A stretch of DNA of 41,116 nucleotides. Origin: a virus. The position numbers were made by a program, and so were the translations under genes. Location of the stretch: IMG/VR virus record IMGVR_UViG_3300029448_000058, positions 7,572 through 48,687 of that record, one strand, 5' to 3'. This document shows, in pieces, positions 29,193 through 36,626 of this stretch. The notes under the pieces are model-generated. The model was given only the letters and a program-made list of their open reading frames with translations, was not told the DNA's origin and did no database searches. How positions within the stretch are numbered: position 1 is the first letter of the stretch; each line of letters opens with the position of its first letter.

Positions 29193-29252
29193 TCAGCAAA
29201 TGGAAAAGCCATATGCAAGGTGTACCCCCGTGTGAACATCTATACACTGCAT
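29193..29252 (-). CDS. Possible 19-codon leader peptide
   Basis: From ATG 29252 the frame reads MQCIDVHTGVHLAYGFSIC and stops at TGA. AGGAGG lies three bases upstream of the ATG, the most complete Shine-Dalgarno in this region, though the spacing is short. It ends 50 bases upstream of the first early gene. It could be an upstream regulatory peptide, or the remnant of a former longer gene. Support rests on the ribosome-binding site alone. Confidence 0.3.
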   Translation of the reverse strand: MQCIDVHTGVHLAYGFSIC

Positions 29253-29413
29253 TTGCCTCCTATTTTTTCGGAAATTTTATTTTTTCACTTTTTTTCTTGA
29301 TTTGTATCTTGACAAAATCTTACTTTCGAGGGCGTGGTGGTGGGAAAAGATGAAGTACTAGAAAATACTAATATAATACTAGTATACTGTAGTACGGAGT
29401 AGGCAGGAAGAAA
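29253..29413 (+). promoter_or_regulatory. Divergent control region with phased TACTA repeats and G-rich tract
   Basis: This is the region where the leftward early and rightward packaging operons diverge. It holds TACTA at 29356, 29366 and 29377 and TACTG at 29385, spaced 8-11 bases and thus nearly helically phased, plus TATAAT-like sequence (29372-29377 area) and TATACT (29383-29388). A G-rich tract GGGCGTGGTGGTGGG lies at 29330-29344. TTGACA at 29309-29314 has no well-spaced -10. An operator or phage-specific promoter cluster is likely; a replication origin is possible. Confidence 0.5.
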
Positions 29414-29587
29414 ATGACAGAAAATGAAAAAGCATTTGTCAAAGTACTATTGGAAATGGAAATGGATGGTCTTCCGATGGAAAAAAAAGATAAAGTCATG
29501 GAAGCTTTTCATTCTGATAAAATTACTTTTGAAAATCTCCAAGCGTCACTAAACAAAATAGCCACATGGCATCCCAAAAATTTATAA
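29414..29587 (+). CDS. Small protein of unknown function, first rightward gene (57 aa)
   Basis: Reads MTENEKAFVKVLLEMEMDGL, continues helical and acidic (MEKKDKVMEAFHSDKI) and ends WHPKNL. AGGAAG is six bases upstream of the ATG. It immediately follows the phased TACTA repeats, so it is the first gene controlled by them; a small helical regulator or terminase accessory protein is possible but not shown. Confidence 0.6.
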   Translation: MTENEKAFVKVLLEMEMDGLPMEKKDKVMEAFHSDKITFENLQASLNKIATWHPKNL

Positions 29588-29631
29588 TTTTTTTATTTTG
29601 AAATATAACATGGGCATCTGTACATTCATTC

Positions 29632-29835
29632 ATGGCTGAACTAATAAAGAATCTTAATAATAAGACATATGAAGAGCAATTGGAGGCTTTGCAAGTGTTA
29701 TCTTCTGATAACGATGATATTGGTTTTATAGATATTGATGGGTCAGCGTATGTAATCCCAAGAAAAGTACTCCAACTAATAGACACTCTTTATACTGAAA
29801 ACGAGAAGTTGAAGAGCGAATCGGATGGATTATAG
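29632..29835 (+). CDS. Small protein of unknown function (67 aa)
   Basis: Reads MAELIKNLNNKTYEEQLEAL, then an acidic DNDDIGFIDIDGSAYVIP segment and a helical C-terminus (KVLQLIDTLYTENEKLKSES) that looks like a short coiled coil. No clear ribosome-binding site. The end overlaps the next gene by 11 bases, which supports it. Could be a terminase-associated factor by position. Confidence 0.5.
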   Translation: MAELIKNLNNKTYEEQLEALQVLSSDNDDIGFIDIDGSAYVIPRKVLQLIDTLYTENEKLKSESDGL

Positions 29836-30586
29836 AGCTATAAAAGGAATAAAACACTTTGTATATGATACAGTTGAGGAGTTTAAGAAAGAAAAAGGCG
29901 ATATAGACTTAAAATATTGGAAAGAAAACCCTCAACAAGGCGATTGGGTTAAATCAGATGATGGTGGCGTAGTACAAATATTAAAAAGAAGTGGTATATC
30001 ACATCCAAACGATAGAAAAAACTTTAAACTTAACAAAGGTTATGTCCGAACTGTTGTAGGCACTTTTTTAATAAATGAAAAATCTAAAATGGATACTAAC
30101 TTTGATTTACATCCTAATAGGTATACTTTTTCTAAAAATTTAAAACAAGCAAATGAAAATTTTAAAAAACGTAAAAATATTACAAAAAAAGAAAAACTAT
30201 TTACTACTGAAGTTATAGTAGGTAAAGATGCAATATCAGCAGTTAAAAATGTATATAAAGAAGAAGACCATAATAAAGCTAAAAAGAAAGCTGTATTGTT
30301 ATTAAAACAGGAAAGAATTATGAGTGAAATAGAAAAAGGTGTAGTAGATATTGCAAAAGGAATAGGCATTGACCACGAATATGTACTAAGAAGACTTAAG
30401 ATGTTAGCTGACACAGGTGAAGATGATAATGTTGTTTTGCAGTCACTAAAAGAACTAGGAAAAATAATTGGAACAAGCACTCCTCAAACTAGAAAAGATG
30501 TTGGAGTTGTTGGTTTGTTTCAAGGCTTTTCTCCAAAACAGTTAGAAAAAGCTGAGAGAAAAGAATTAACTGAAGGAGAAAAATAA
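29825..30586 (+). CDS. Putative small terminase subunit (253 aa)
   Basis: The identity is inferred from position: it directly precedes the metallophosphoesterase and the large terminase. The N-terminus is beta-rich (GDWVKSDDGGVVQILKRSG) and the middle very Lys-rich. The C-terminal half has helices consistent with DNA binding: EIEKGVVDIAKGIGIDHEYV followed by LRRLKMLADTGEDDNVVLQS, a layout like the armadillo/HTH-type region of some phage small terminases. It would recognise phage DNA and load the packaging motor. Its stop overlaps the next ATG (TAATG). Confidence 0.55.
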   Translation: MDYRAIKGIKHFVYDTVEEFKKEKGDIDLKYWKENPQQGDWVKSDDGGVVQILKRSGISHPNDRKNFKLNKGYVRTVVGTFLINEKSKMDTNFDLHPNRYTFSKNLKQANENFKKRKNITKKEKLFTTEVIVGKDAISAVKNVYKEEDHNKAKKKAVLLLKQERIMSEIEKGVVDIAKGIGIDHEYVLRRLKMLADTGEDDNVVLQSLKELGKIIGTSTPQTRKDVGVVGLFQGFSPKQLEKAERKELTEGEK

Positions 30587-31623
30587 TGGCTATGAGAGAA
30601 ACCAATCATAGATTTACAATGACAGACTATAAAAAAGGAGCAGAACTAGCTGAAGAGTATACAACTAGATATGCTGCTGACGTTATGGGTGTTCATCCAA
30701 GAACAATTAGGAAATGGAAAGCAATTGTTAAAAAAGAAAAGATTGTAGAAGATTTTAGTGTTGAAGACACACCTACAGGTAATGAACCAATAGGTGATTT
30801 GATTGAAAATAGAATAAAAAAGTATGCATTAAAAAGTAAAGCTAAAAACGCAGAGAATCTAATCAATGTAAAGATTAATATAGATGGACCAGTAGGAATA
30901 GCTCACTTTGGTGACCCTCATATAGATGATGATGGTACAAATATTGCTGAACTTTTAGCTCATGCAAATTTAGTACAAAATACTGAAGGTTTGTTTGGTG
31001 GCAATATTGGAGACAATCAAAACAATTGGATTGGTCGTTTAGCTCGTCTTTATGGAGAACAATCTACATCAGCAAAAGAATCTTGGAGATTAACTGAACA
31101 TTTTATTACAAAAGTTGATTGGTTGTATTTAGTTGGTGGAAATCACGATGCTTGGAGTGGAGCAGGCGACCCTCTTGAGTGGATGTGTAGTCAAAGTAAT
31201 GGAATCTTTAATAATAATGGTGTAAGAATGAATTTAATATTCCCTAATAAAAAACAAGTTAGGGTAAATGCTAGACATACGTTTGCAGGTCATTCAATGT
31301 GGAACACAGCTCATGGATTAGTAAAAGCTATTCAAATGGGTTGGCGTGACCACATACTTACAGCAGGTCATACTCATGTTAGTGGATACCAAGTATTAAA
31401 AGACCCTTCAAGTGGATTAATATCTCATGCATTAAGAATTGCGTCTTATAAAGAGATGGATAGATACGCAGAAGAAAAAGGATTGCCTGACCAAAATGTA
31501 TTTAAATGTCCTGTCACTATTATAGACCCTCAGTATGCAGATAACGACCCTCGATTGGTAACTACTGTGTTTGAACCAAATGAAGGTGCTGAATACTTGA
31601 CTTGGAAACGCAATAAAAAATAA
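30586..31623 (+). CDS. HTH-fused calcineurin-like metallophosphoesterase (345 aa)
   Basis: The N-terminus has a helix-turn-helix (residues about 20-50, AADVMGVHPRTIRKWKAIVK). The catalytic domain follows with all blocks of the calcineurin-like family: FGDPHIDDDG (Asp110, His112), IGDNQNNW (Asp143), GGNHDAW (Asn186-His187-Asp188), FAGHS and AGHTHVSG (His262, His264). The enzyme needs two metal ions and hydrolyses phosphoesters; nuclease (Mre11/SbcD-like) or nucleotide substrates are possible. It lies between the small and large terminase candidates with one-base overlaps both sides, so a role in packaging or DNA-end processing is a fair inference. Confidence 0.85.
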   Translation: MAMRETNHRFTMTDYKKGAELAEEYTTRYAADVMGVHPRTIRKWKAIVKKEKIVEDFSVEDTPTGNEPIGDLIENRIKKYALKSKAKNAENLINVKINIDGPVGIAHFGDPHIDDDGTNIAELLAHANLVQNTEGLFGGNIGDNQNNWIGRLARLYGEQSTSAKESWRLTEHFITKVDWLYLVGGNHDAWSGAGDPLEWMCSQSNGIFNNNGVRMNLIFPNKKQVRVNARHTFAGHSMWNTAHGLVKAIQMGWRDHILTAGHTHVSGYQVLKDPSSGLISHALRIASYKEMDRYAEEKGLPDQNVFKCPVTIIDPQYADNDPRLVTTVFEPNEGAEYLTWKRNKK

Positions 31624-33191
31624 TGGCTAATATTAACAGTAAGAATGTTAATGAAGCCGAAAAAGTATTAGAGTTAGCAAGAACTGACCTTATTGCTTTT
31701 GGTAAACTATTCTTACCTGGAGATTTTGGGAAATCAGAATCCCCTCCATTTCATTATGAGATAGGCGATGCATTATTAGAGCCTACTACTAAATCTTTAG
31801 CATTAATTTTGCCAAGAGGTAGTGGAAAAACTCAGCTATTTAAAACATTTTTAATGAATAAAATCTTATTTAAAGATAAAGATGAATTAATGTTTATGGC
31901 TTGGGTGTCTGATAATCATAGAAAGTCTATATTAAATCTTCAATATATTAAACAACACTTTGCTTCAAATGATATGATTAAATATTATTTTGGAAATGTA
32001 GTAGGTGAAAAATGGACAGAAACAGACATAGTAACTAGCACCGGAGCTAAGTTAATAAGCCGTTCTAACTTATCTAGTGTAAGAGGTGAAAACTACTTAG
32101 GTAAGCGTTATGATATAGTAGCACTCGATGATACAGAAAGTGAAACTAATACTGTTACTCAAGATGCAAGAGAAAAAATTAAGAACATTGTATATAATGG
32201 TGTAAAACCTGCTCTCGATTTACATTCAGGTAGATTAATATTTGCAGGAACACCTGTTCATTTTGATAGCTTATGTCAAAATATATTAGATGGTTATGAA
32301 AAAGCTGATAATAAAGATGAATATACATGGAATGTAATTAGTTATAAATCTACTCAGCCTGAAATGACAGGTGGTGTGCTTTGGAATTCGTATTTCCCTA
32401 GAAAAAGATTAGATATAATGAAAAAAGAGTACGAAGAAGCAGGTAGGTCTCATGGATATTATCAAGAATATGAATTAGAAGTACAAAACGAAGACGAGGC
32501 TGTATGGGGAAGGCAATATATAAAATATTGGAAAGGTCATTACGCACATGAAGAAGGATTCAACTTTATATATATTGAAGGAGAAAAAATACCAGTTAAT
32601 ACCTTTATTGGTTGTGACCCTGCAACGGATATTAATACTAAAACTTCTGATTTCTCAGTTATAATGGCAGTTGCCGTTACTCCTGAAAATGAAGTATATG
32701 TATTAGAGTATGAACGTCATAGGTCAATACCAACTGTAGCAGGTAGAGATTCTAATGATAGTATAGTAGGTAAAAAAGGTGTTGTTGATTGGATAATGGA
32801 ATTACATCAAAAATATCATTGTGTATCTTCAACTGTAGAAGATGTAGCTATGAATAGGTCAGTATTTCAATCGTTAAATGAAAGACGTAGAATAGAAAAT
32901 AAATACGAAATTAGCGTTATTTCTGAAAAACCTGGAGGTAGAGAGAAAAGAAATAAGATATATTCGGGTCTTTCTGGTCGTTTTAGTACAGGAACTATAC
33001 ATTTACGGGAAAATATGTTTGATTTAGAACACGAAATTGTTACATTTGGACCACGAATGGCTCATGATGACACTATTGAAACATTATTTTATGCATTATT
33101 GCACGCTTTTCCTCCTAATATGAAAAAGGAAAAGAAAACTAGAGAGTGGTACATCCCAAAAAAGAAAGCTAAAAGTTGGATAATATCATAA
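31623..33191 (+). CDS. terL: Terminase large subunit (522 aa)
   Basis: The ATPase domain has Walker A LPRGSGKTQ (Gly66-Thr70) and Walker B IVALDDTES (Asp169-Asp170). The nuclease domain has the RNase H-like acids: GCDPATD (Asp332), VEDVAMNRS (Glu406-Asp407) and AHDDTIET (Asp482-Asp483). Length is typical. It pumps phage DNA into the prohead and cuts it. It starts in overlap with the metallophosphoesterase gene. The class (headful versus site-specific) cannot be told from this alone. Confidence 0.93.
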   Translation: MANINSKNVNEAEKVLELARTDLIAFGKLFLPGDFGKSESPPFHYEIGDALLEPTTKSLALILPRGSGKTQLFKTFLMNKILFKDKDELMFMAWVSDNHRKSILNLQYIKQHFASNDMIKYYFGNVVGEKWTETDIVTSTGAKLISRSNLSSVRGENYLGKRYDIVALDDTESETNTVTQDAREKIKNIVYNGVKPALDLHSGRLIFAGTPVHFDSLCQNILDGYEKADNKDEYTWNVISYKSTQPEMTGGVLWNSYFPRKRLDIMKKEYEEAGRSHGYYQEYELEVQNEDEAVWGRQYIKYWKGHYAHEEGFNFIYIEGEKIPVNTFIGCDPATDINTKTSDFSVIMAVAVTPENEVYVLEYERHRSIPTVAGRDSNDSIVGKKGVVDWIMELHQKYHCVSSTVEDVAMNRSVFQSLNERRRIENKYEISVISEKPGGREKRNKIYSGLSGRFSTGTIHLRENMFDLEHEIVTFGPRMAHDDTIETLFYALLHAFPPNMKKEKKTREWYIPKKKAKSWIIS

Positions 33192-33207
33192 AAACAAGGA
33201 GTTAATT

Positions 33208-33294
33208 ATGCCAAGTGGAAAAGGAACTTACGGTTCTAAAAGAGGTAGACCATCAAAAAAGAAGAAAAAAAGTAAAAAGAAAAAGAAAAAATGA
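33208..33294 (+). CDS. Micro-ORF, poly-lysine peptide (28 aa)
   Basis: Reads MPSGKGTYGSKRGRPSK and then only Lys plus one Ser; 11 of the last 12 residues are Lys. AAGGAGTTAATT precedes the ATG, and the TGA overlaps the next ATG (ATGA), a strong coding sign. Similar MP-GKGTYGS-GRP-KKK peptides recur next to terminase and portal genes in aquatic phages (recollection). Possible roles: neutralising DNA charge in the capsid or an assembly co-factor. Confidence 0.7.
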   Translation: MPSGKGTYGSKRGRPSKKKKKSKKKKKK

Positions 33295-33452
33295 GTTTAG
33301 TAGAAAATATTAGAAAAAGACAAAAAGCAGGTAAAAGTCGTAGTAAAGCAAATAGCACTGTAAGTGATAAAAACTATGCTGAAATGGAGCGTGGTTGGAA
33401 AAACACTAAAAATGAACGCAAAGAAAGTAAAGCTAAAAGGGAAATGGCTTAA
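33291..33452 (+). CDS. Micro-ORF, basic helical protein (53 aa)
   Basis: Starts MSLVENIRKRQKAGKSRSKA and ends in a Lys/Glu-rich helix (ERKESKAKREMA). Start and stop both overlap neighbours (ATGA at the poly-Lys gene, TAATG at the portal gene). Strongly basic and without cysteines; probably a small head-assembly or DNA-binding peptide. Not recognised. Confidence 0.65.
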   Translation: MSLVENIRKRQKAGKSRSKANSTVSDKNYAEMERGWKNTKNERKESKAKREMA

Positions 33453-35662
33453 TGGCTAGAAAAAACAAAGCTGACCGAATTTATCAAATGTGGAGGTCTG
33501 CTAATTCAGAAGAAAGAATTAAATGGCAGGCAGATAGTCAAAAAGGTTATGATTTTTATTTAAATGAGCAATTAACAAAAGAAGAACTTGATACATTAAA
33601 AGAATCAGGTATGCCATCTTTTCAAGTAAATAGGATTACTCCTATTGTAGAAACTATGAAATATTTTGTAACTGCTAATAATCCTAAATGGAAAGCAGTT
33701 GCTGTTGAAGGAACAGATACTAATATTGCTCAAGTGCATAGTGATATATCTGAATATTGTTGGTCGCTTTCAAATGGAAAAGCTGTATATGGTAATGTAA
33801 TATTAGATTCATTAACTAAAGGTATGGGTTATTTCTTTGTAGATATAGATGCTGATTCTGATAATGGAAAAGGCGATGTAATGTTTAGCAAGATAGACCC
33901 TTATGATGTTTATCCTGACCCAATGAGTCGTGATTTTTTATTACGAGATGCTTCTTTTGTAATTATTAGAAAAACTTTAGCTAGGGAACAACTTAAAACA
34001 ATGTTTCCTGAACATCTTAGAAAAGTCAATAAAGCTAGTGAGCAAGGAAGTGTAGAAGCGTATTCTCAAGCTGATAGAAATGAGTCTGATGCAATTATTC
34101 CTGAAGATATTATTAATAGCGTTGCTCCTGACGGAGAAAAAGATGATATTATTTCTTATTTTGAATGCTATGAAAAAGTTCGTGTACCCTATGTAAATCT
34201 TAGAATAAAAGTTTATCCTACTAAAGAAGATATTAAAAATGTAAAATTAGTAGCTGATAGGAAATTAAAAGATTTTGAAAAAGAACTTGCTGTTTCTACT
34301 AAAGAAAAAATTATGCAAATTGAAGGTGCTTTAAATTCAGGTGAAATTATAGAAGATAGAGCAAAACTTGAAATTGAAAAAGCACAACAAAATTTAAAAG
34401 ATGGTATTCAGCAAAAAAGAGCTGAAATACAATATGCTACACAAGAAAGACTAAATAAAGTTGAAGAAAAAGTTGTAAGTAAAGAAGAATATGAGTTATT
34501 AATAGAAAATAAAGATGTTGTAGATTCGATTGTAAGTGCAAGTGACTATTTTGAAACTAGAATAAGATTAACTTGCTCTTTAGGTTCTGATGTAACTTTA
34601 TATGAATATACTTTACCTTATCGTGAATATCCTATAATTCCAGTACCTTATTTATATACAAATACACCTTTTCCAATGTCTGCTATTGCACCTATGATAG
34701 GTAAGCAACAAGAAATTAATAAAGCTCATCAAGTAATGATTCATAATGCAAATTTAGCTTCTAATCTTAGATGGGTATATGAAGAAGGCTCTGTTCCTGA
34801 AGAAGAATGGGAACAATACTCTTCTGCTCCTGGAGCTTTGTTAAAATATAGACAAGGATTTACTCCACCAACTCCTGTATTGCCTGCTGCTATAAATAAT
34901 GCATTTTATACAATTACTCAAGAAGGTAAAACTGACATGGAGTATATTGCAGGTATTCCAAGTTCAATGATGGGATTTACATCACAACAACCTGAAACGT
35001 ATAGAGGTCTTCTTGCTAATGATGAATTTGGAACTAGAAGAATTAAAGCATGGATGAATTCTATATTAGAGCCTTCTTTAGAACATACAGGAATTGTTTT
35101 TAAAGAGGTTGCGCAGAGTCATTATAATGTAGATAAAGTTTTTAGAATAGTCCAGCCTAACGCTGGTGGTGATTATGTTGAAAAAGAAACAAGAATTAAT
35201 ATTCCTATATATAATGATTATGGAGAAGAAATAGATAAATGGTCTGATTACGCATCAGCAAGATTTGATATTAGAATAGTTGCAGGTGCTTCAATGCCTG
35301 TAAATAGATGGGCATTAATTGAAGAATATTTTAAATGGTATCAAGCAGGATTAATTGATGATATAGCTATGTTATCTGAAACAGATGTTAGAAATAAAGA
35401 AAATATTATAGAAAGAAAATCTTTATACTCTCAATTACAAAAACAATTAGAAAAAATGACAGAAGCTATGAAAGATAGAGATGGAACTATTGAAACGCTT
35501 GAACGTCAATTAGTACAAGCAGGTATTAAAGATAAAATTAATGTTGGCTCAATGGAAGTCAAAAAAGATGTTTTAGAAACAAAAGCACAACAAAAATACT
35601 ACAGAAAAGTGCTTGATGATGACAGAAAAAACAATTTGCAAAAAAGCAAAGAAAAATCATAA
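33452..35662 (+). CDS. Portal protein, P22-like (736 aa)
   Basis: Length and layout match P22-type portals: an N-terminal helix with WRSANSEERIKWQADSQKGYDFY, SFQVNRITPIVETMKYFVTAN, then KIDPYDVYPDP, a long Glu/Lys/Gln-rich helical insertion (about residues 265-355), IPVPYLYTN ... GKQQEINKAHQVMIHN, and a C-terminal coiled-coil (KSLYSQLQKQLEKMTEAMKD). The dodecameric ring at one head vertex passes DNA during packaging and ejection and joins the tail. It sits directly after the terminase and before the scaffold, as expected. Confidence 0.9.
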   Translation: MARKNKADRIYQMWRSANSEERIKWQADSQKGYDFYLNEQLTKEELDTLKESGMPSFQVNRITPIVETMKYFVTANNPKWKAVAVEGTDTNIAQVHSDISEYCWSLSNGKAVYGNVILDSLTKGMGYFFVDIDADSDNGKGDVMFSKIDPYDVYPDPMSRDFLLRDASFVIIRKTLAREQLKTMFPEHLRKVNKASEQGSVEAYSQADRNESDAIIPEDIINSVAPDGEKDDIISYFECYEKVRVPYVNLRIKVYPTKEDIKNVKLVADRKLKDFEKELAVSTKEKIMQIEGALNSGEIIEDRAKLEIEKAQQNLKDGIQQKRAEIQYATQERLNKVEEKVVSKEEYELLIENKDVVDSIVSASDYFETRIRLTCSLGSDVTLYEYTLPYREYPIIPVPYLYTNTPFPMSAIAPMIGKQQEINKAHQVMIHNANLASNLRWVYEEGSVPEEEWEQYSSAPGALLKYRQGFTPPTPVLPAAINNAFYTITQEGKTDMEYIAGIPSSMMGFTSQQPETYRGLLANDEFGTRRIKAWMNSILEPSLEHTGIVFKEVAQSHYNVDKVFRIVQPNAGGDYVEKETRINIPIYNDYGEEIDKWSDYASARFDIRIVAGASMPVNRWALIEEYFKWYQAGLIDDIAMLSETDVRNKENIIERKSLYSQLQKQLEKMTEAMKDRDGTIETLERQLVQAGIKDKINVGSMEVKKDVLETKAQQKYYRKVLDDDRKNNLQKSKEKS

Positions 35663-35693
35663 ATTATTAATTAAAATAAAGGCTATGTAATAT

Positions 35694-36563
35694 ATGGACA
35701 AAGAAGAAGTAGGCAACGTAGAACAAAATTCTACCCCCGAAAGTTTCTTTTCAGATGATTCTACTGATGATTTTTTTGGCTCACTAGAGCAAGAAGTCAA
35801 TGGTGGTATAGTTGACGATAAAATTAAAAATGAAACTTCAGAAGCCTCAGAAAACCAAAGTGATAACACGCAAGTAGTTGAAGAAGAAAGTGCAGAAGAA
35901 GCTCAGCAAGAGGACATCGAGACTCTTAAAAAAAGGTATGCAGATTCTAGTGCAGAAGGGAAACGTCTTAACCAACAACTCTCTGAACTTGAACCATACT
36001 TACCTATACTTGATGAAATGCGTAAAGACCCCAATTTAGTTTCTCATGTGAAAGGCTATTTTGAGGGTGGTGGTCAAACCCCGCAAAGTATGGTAGAAAA
36101 AATGAACCTCGGTGAAGATTTTGTCTTCGACCCTGATGAAGCAGTAGCGAATCCAAATAGTGATTCAGGAAAAGTTCTTAATGCTACTATTGATGGTGTT
36201 GTTCAAAAGAAGTTGAATAACGAATTAGCTAAACAAAAACAACAGTATAATGTTGATAAACAGGTTAGTGATTTTCGTACTAAACATGAAATGAATGATT
36301 CACAATGGAATGAGTTTAAAACTTTTGCTGATAATCAAAAACTAACATTGGATGACATCTATTACTTAAAAAACAGAGGTCAAAGAGAAGATAATATTGC
36401 TAGAACTGCTAGTGAAAGTGCTGTTAATAAAATAAAAGAAACCCAACAGCGACCAAAATCACTTGCAACTAAAGGGTCTACAAAAGTAGAAACTTCAGAA
36501 GAAGGACAAATTTTTGACGCTATTATGGGGATTGACAAGGAACTAGAAAACGCATTTGGTTAA
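35694..36563 (+). CDS. Scaffolding protein (289 aa)
   Basis: Highly acidic N-terminal half (NSTPESFFSDDSTDDFFGSL, then EESAEEAQQEDIETLKKRY), helical middle, and a more basic C-terminus (KETQQRPKSLATKGSTKVE). An acidic, helical protein encoded between portal and capsid is the usual scaffold signature; the basic C-terminal end typically binds the capsid protein. No protease motif is visible. A hairpin overlapping its stop codon separates it from the capsid gene. Confidence 0.8.
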   Translation: MDKEEVGNVEQNSTPESFFSDDSTDDFFGSLEQEVNGGIVDDKIKNETSEASENQSDNTQVVEEESAEEAQQEDIETLKKRYADSSAEGKRLNQQLSELEPYLPILDEMRKDPNLVSHVKGYFEGGGQTPQSMVEKMNLGEDFVFDPDEAVANPNSDSGKVLNATIDGVVQKKLNNELAKQKQQYNVDKQVSDFRTKHEMNDSQWNEFKTFADNQKLTLDDIYYLKNRGQREDNIARTASESAVNKIKETQQRPKSLATKGSTKVETSEEGQIFDAIMGIDKELENAFG

Positions 36564-36589
36564 TAGCTAAATGAATTAGACTATTAGCC
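36558..36589 (+). promoter_or_regulatory. Hairpin between scaffold and capsid genes
   Basis: GGTTAATAG (36558-36566) pairs with CTATTAGCC (36581-36589), nine pairs with one U-G in the rightward transcript and a 14-base loop. It overlaps the scaffold stop codon and lies upstream of the GGAGATAAGTCAA site of the capsid gene. An RNase III-type cut or mRNA-stabilising hairpin that raises capsid over scaffold synthesis is likely. No uridine run, so not a terminator. Confidence 0.5.
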
Positions 36590-36626
36590 ATCTGCATTAA
36601 CCCTAATAGAATAGGAGATAAGTCAA

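Noticed and set aside
29309-29314. TTGACA as a sigma-70 -35 box
   Set aside because: The sequence 16-19 bases downstream is G-rich and contains no -10-like hexamer.
30040-30480. 146-codon open frame on the minus strand, Ser/Leu/Phe-rich
   Set aside because: It lies fully inside the small-terminase candidate, has no ribosome-binding site and a composition typical of the reverse complement of Lys/Glu/Asn-rich coding DNA.
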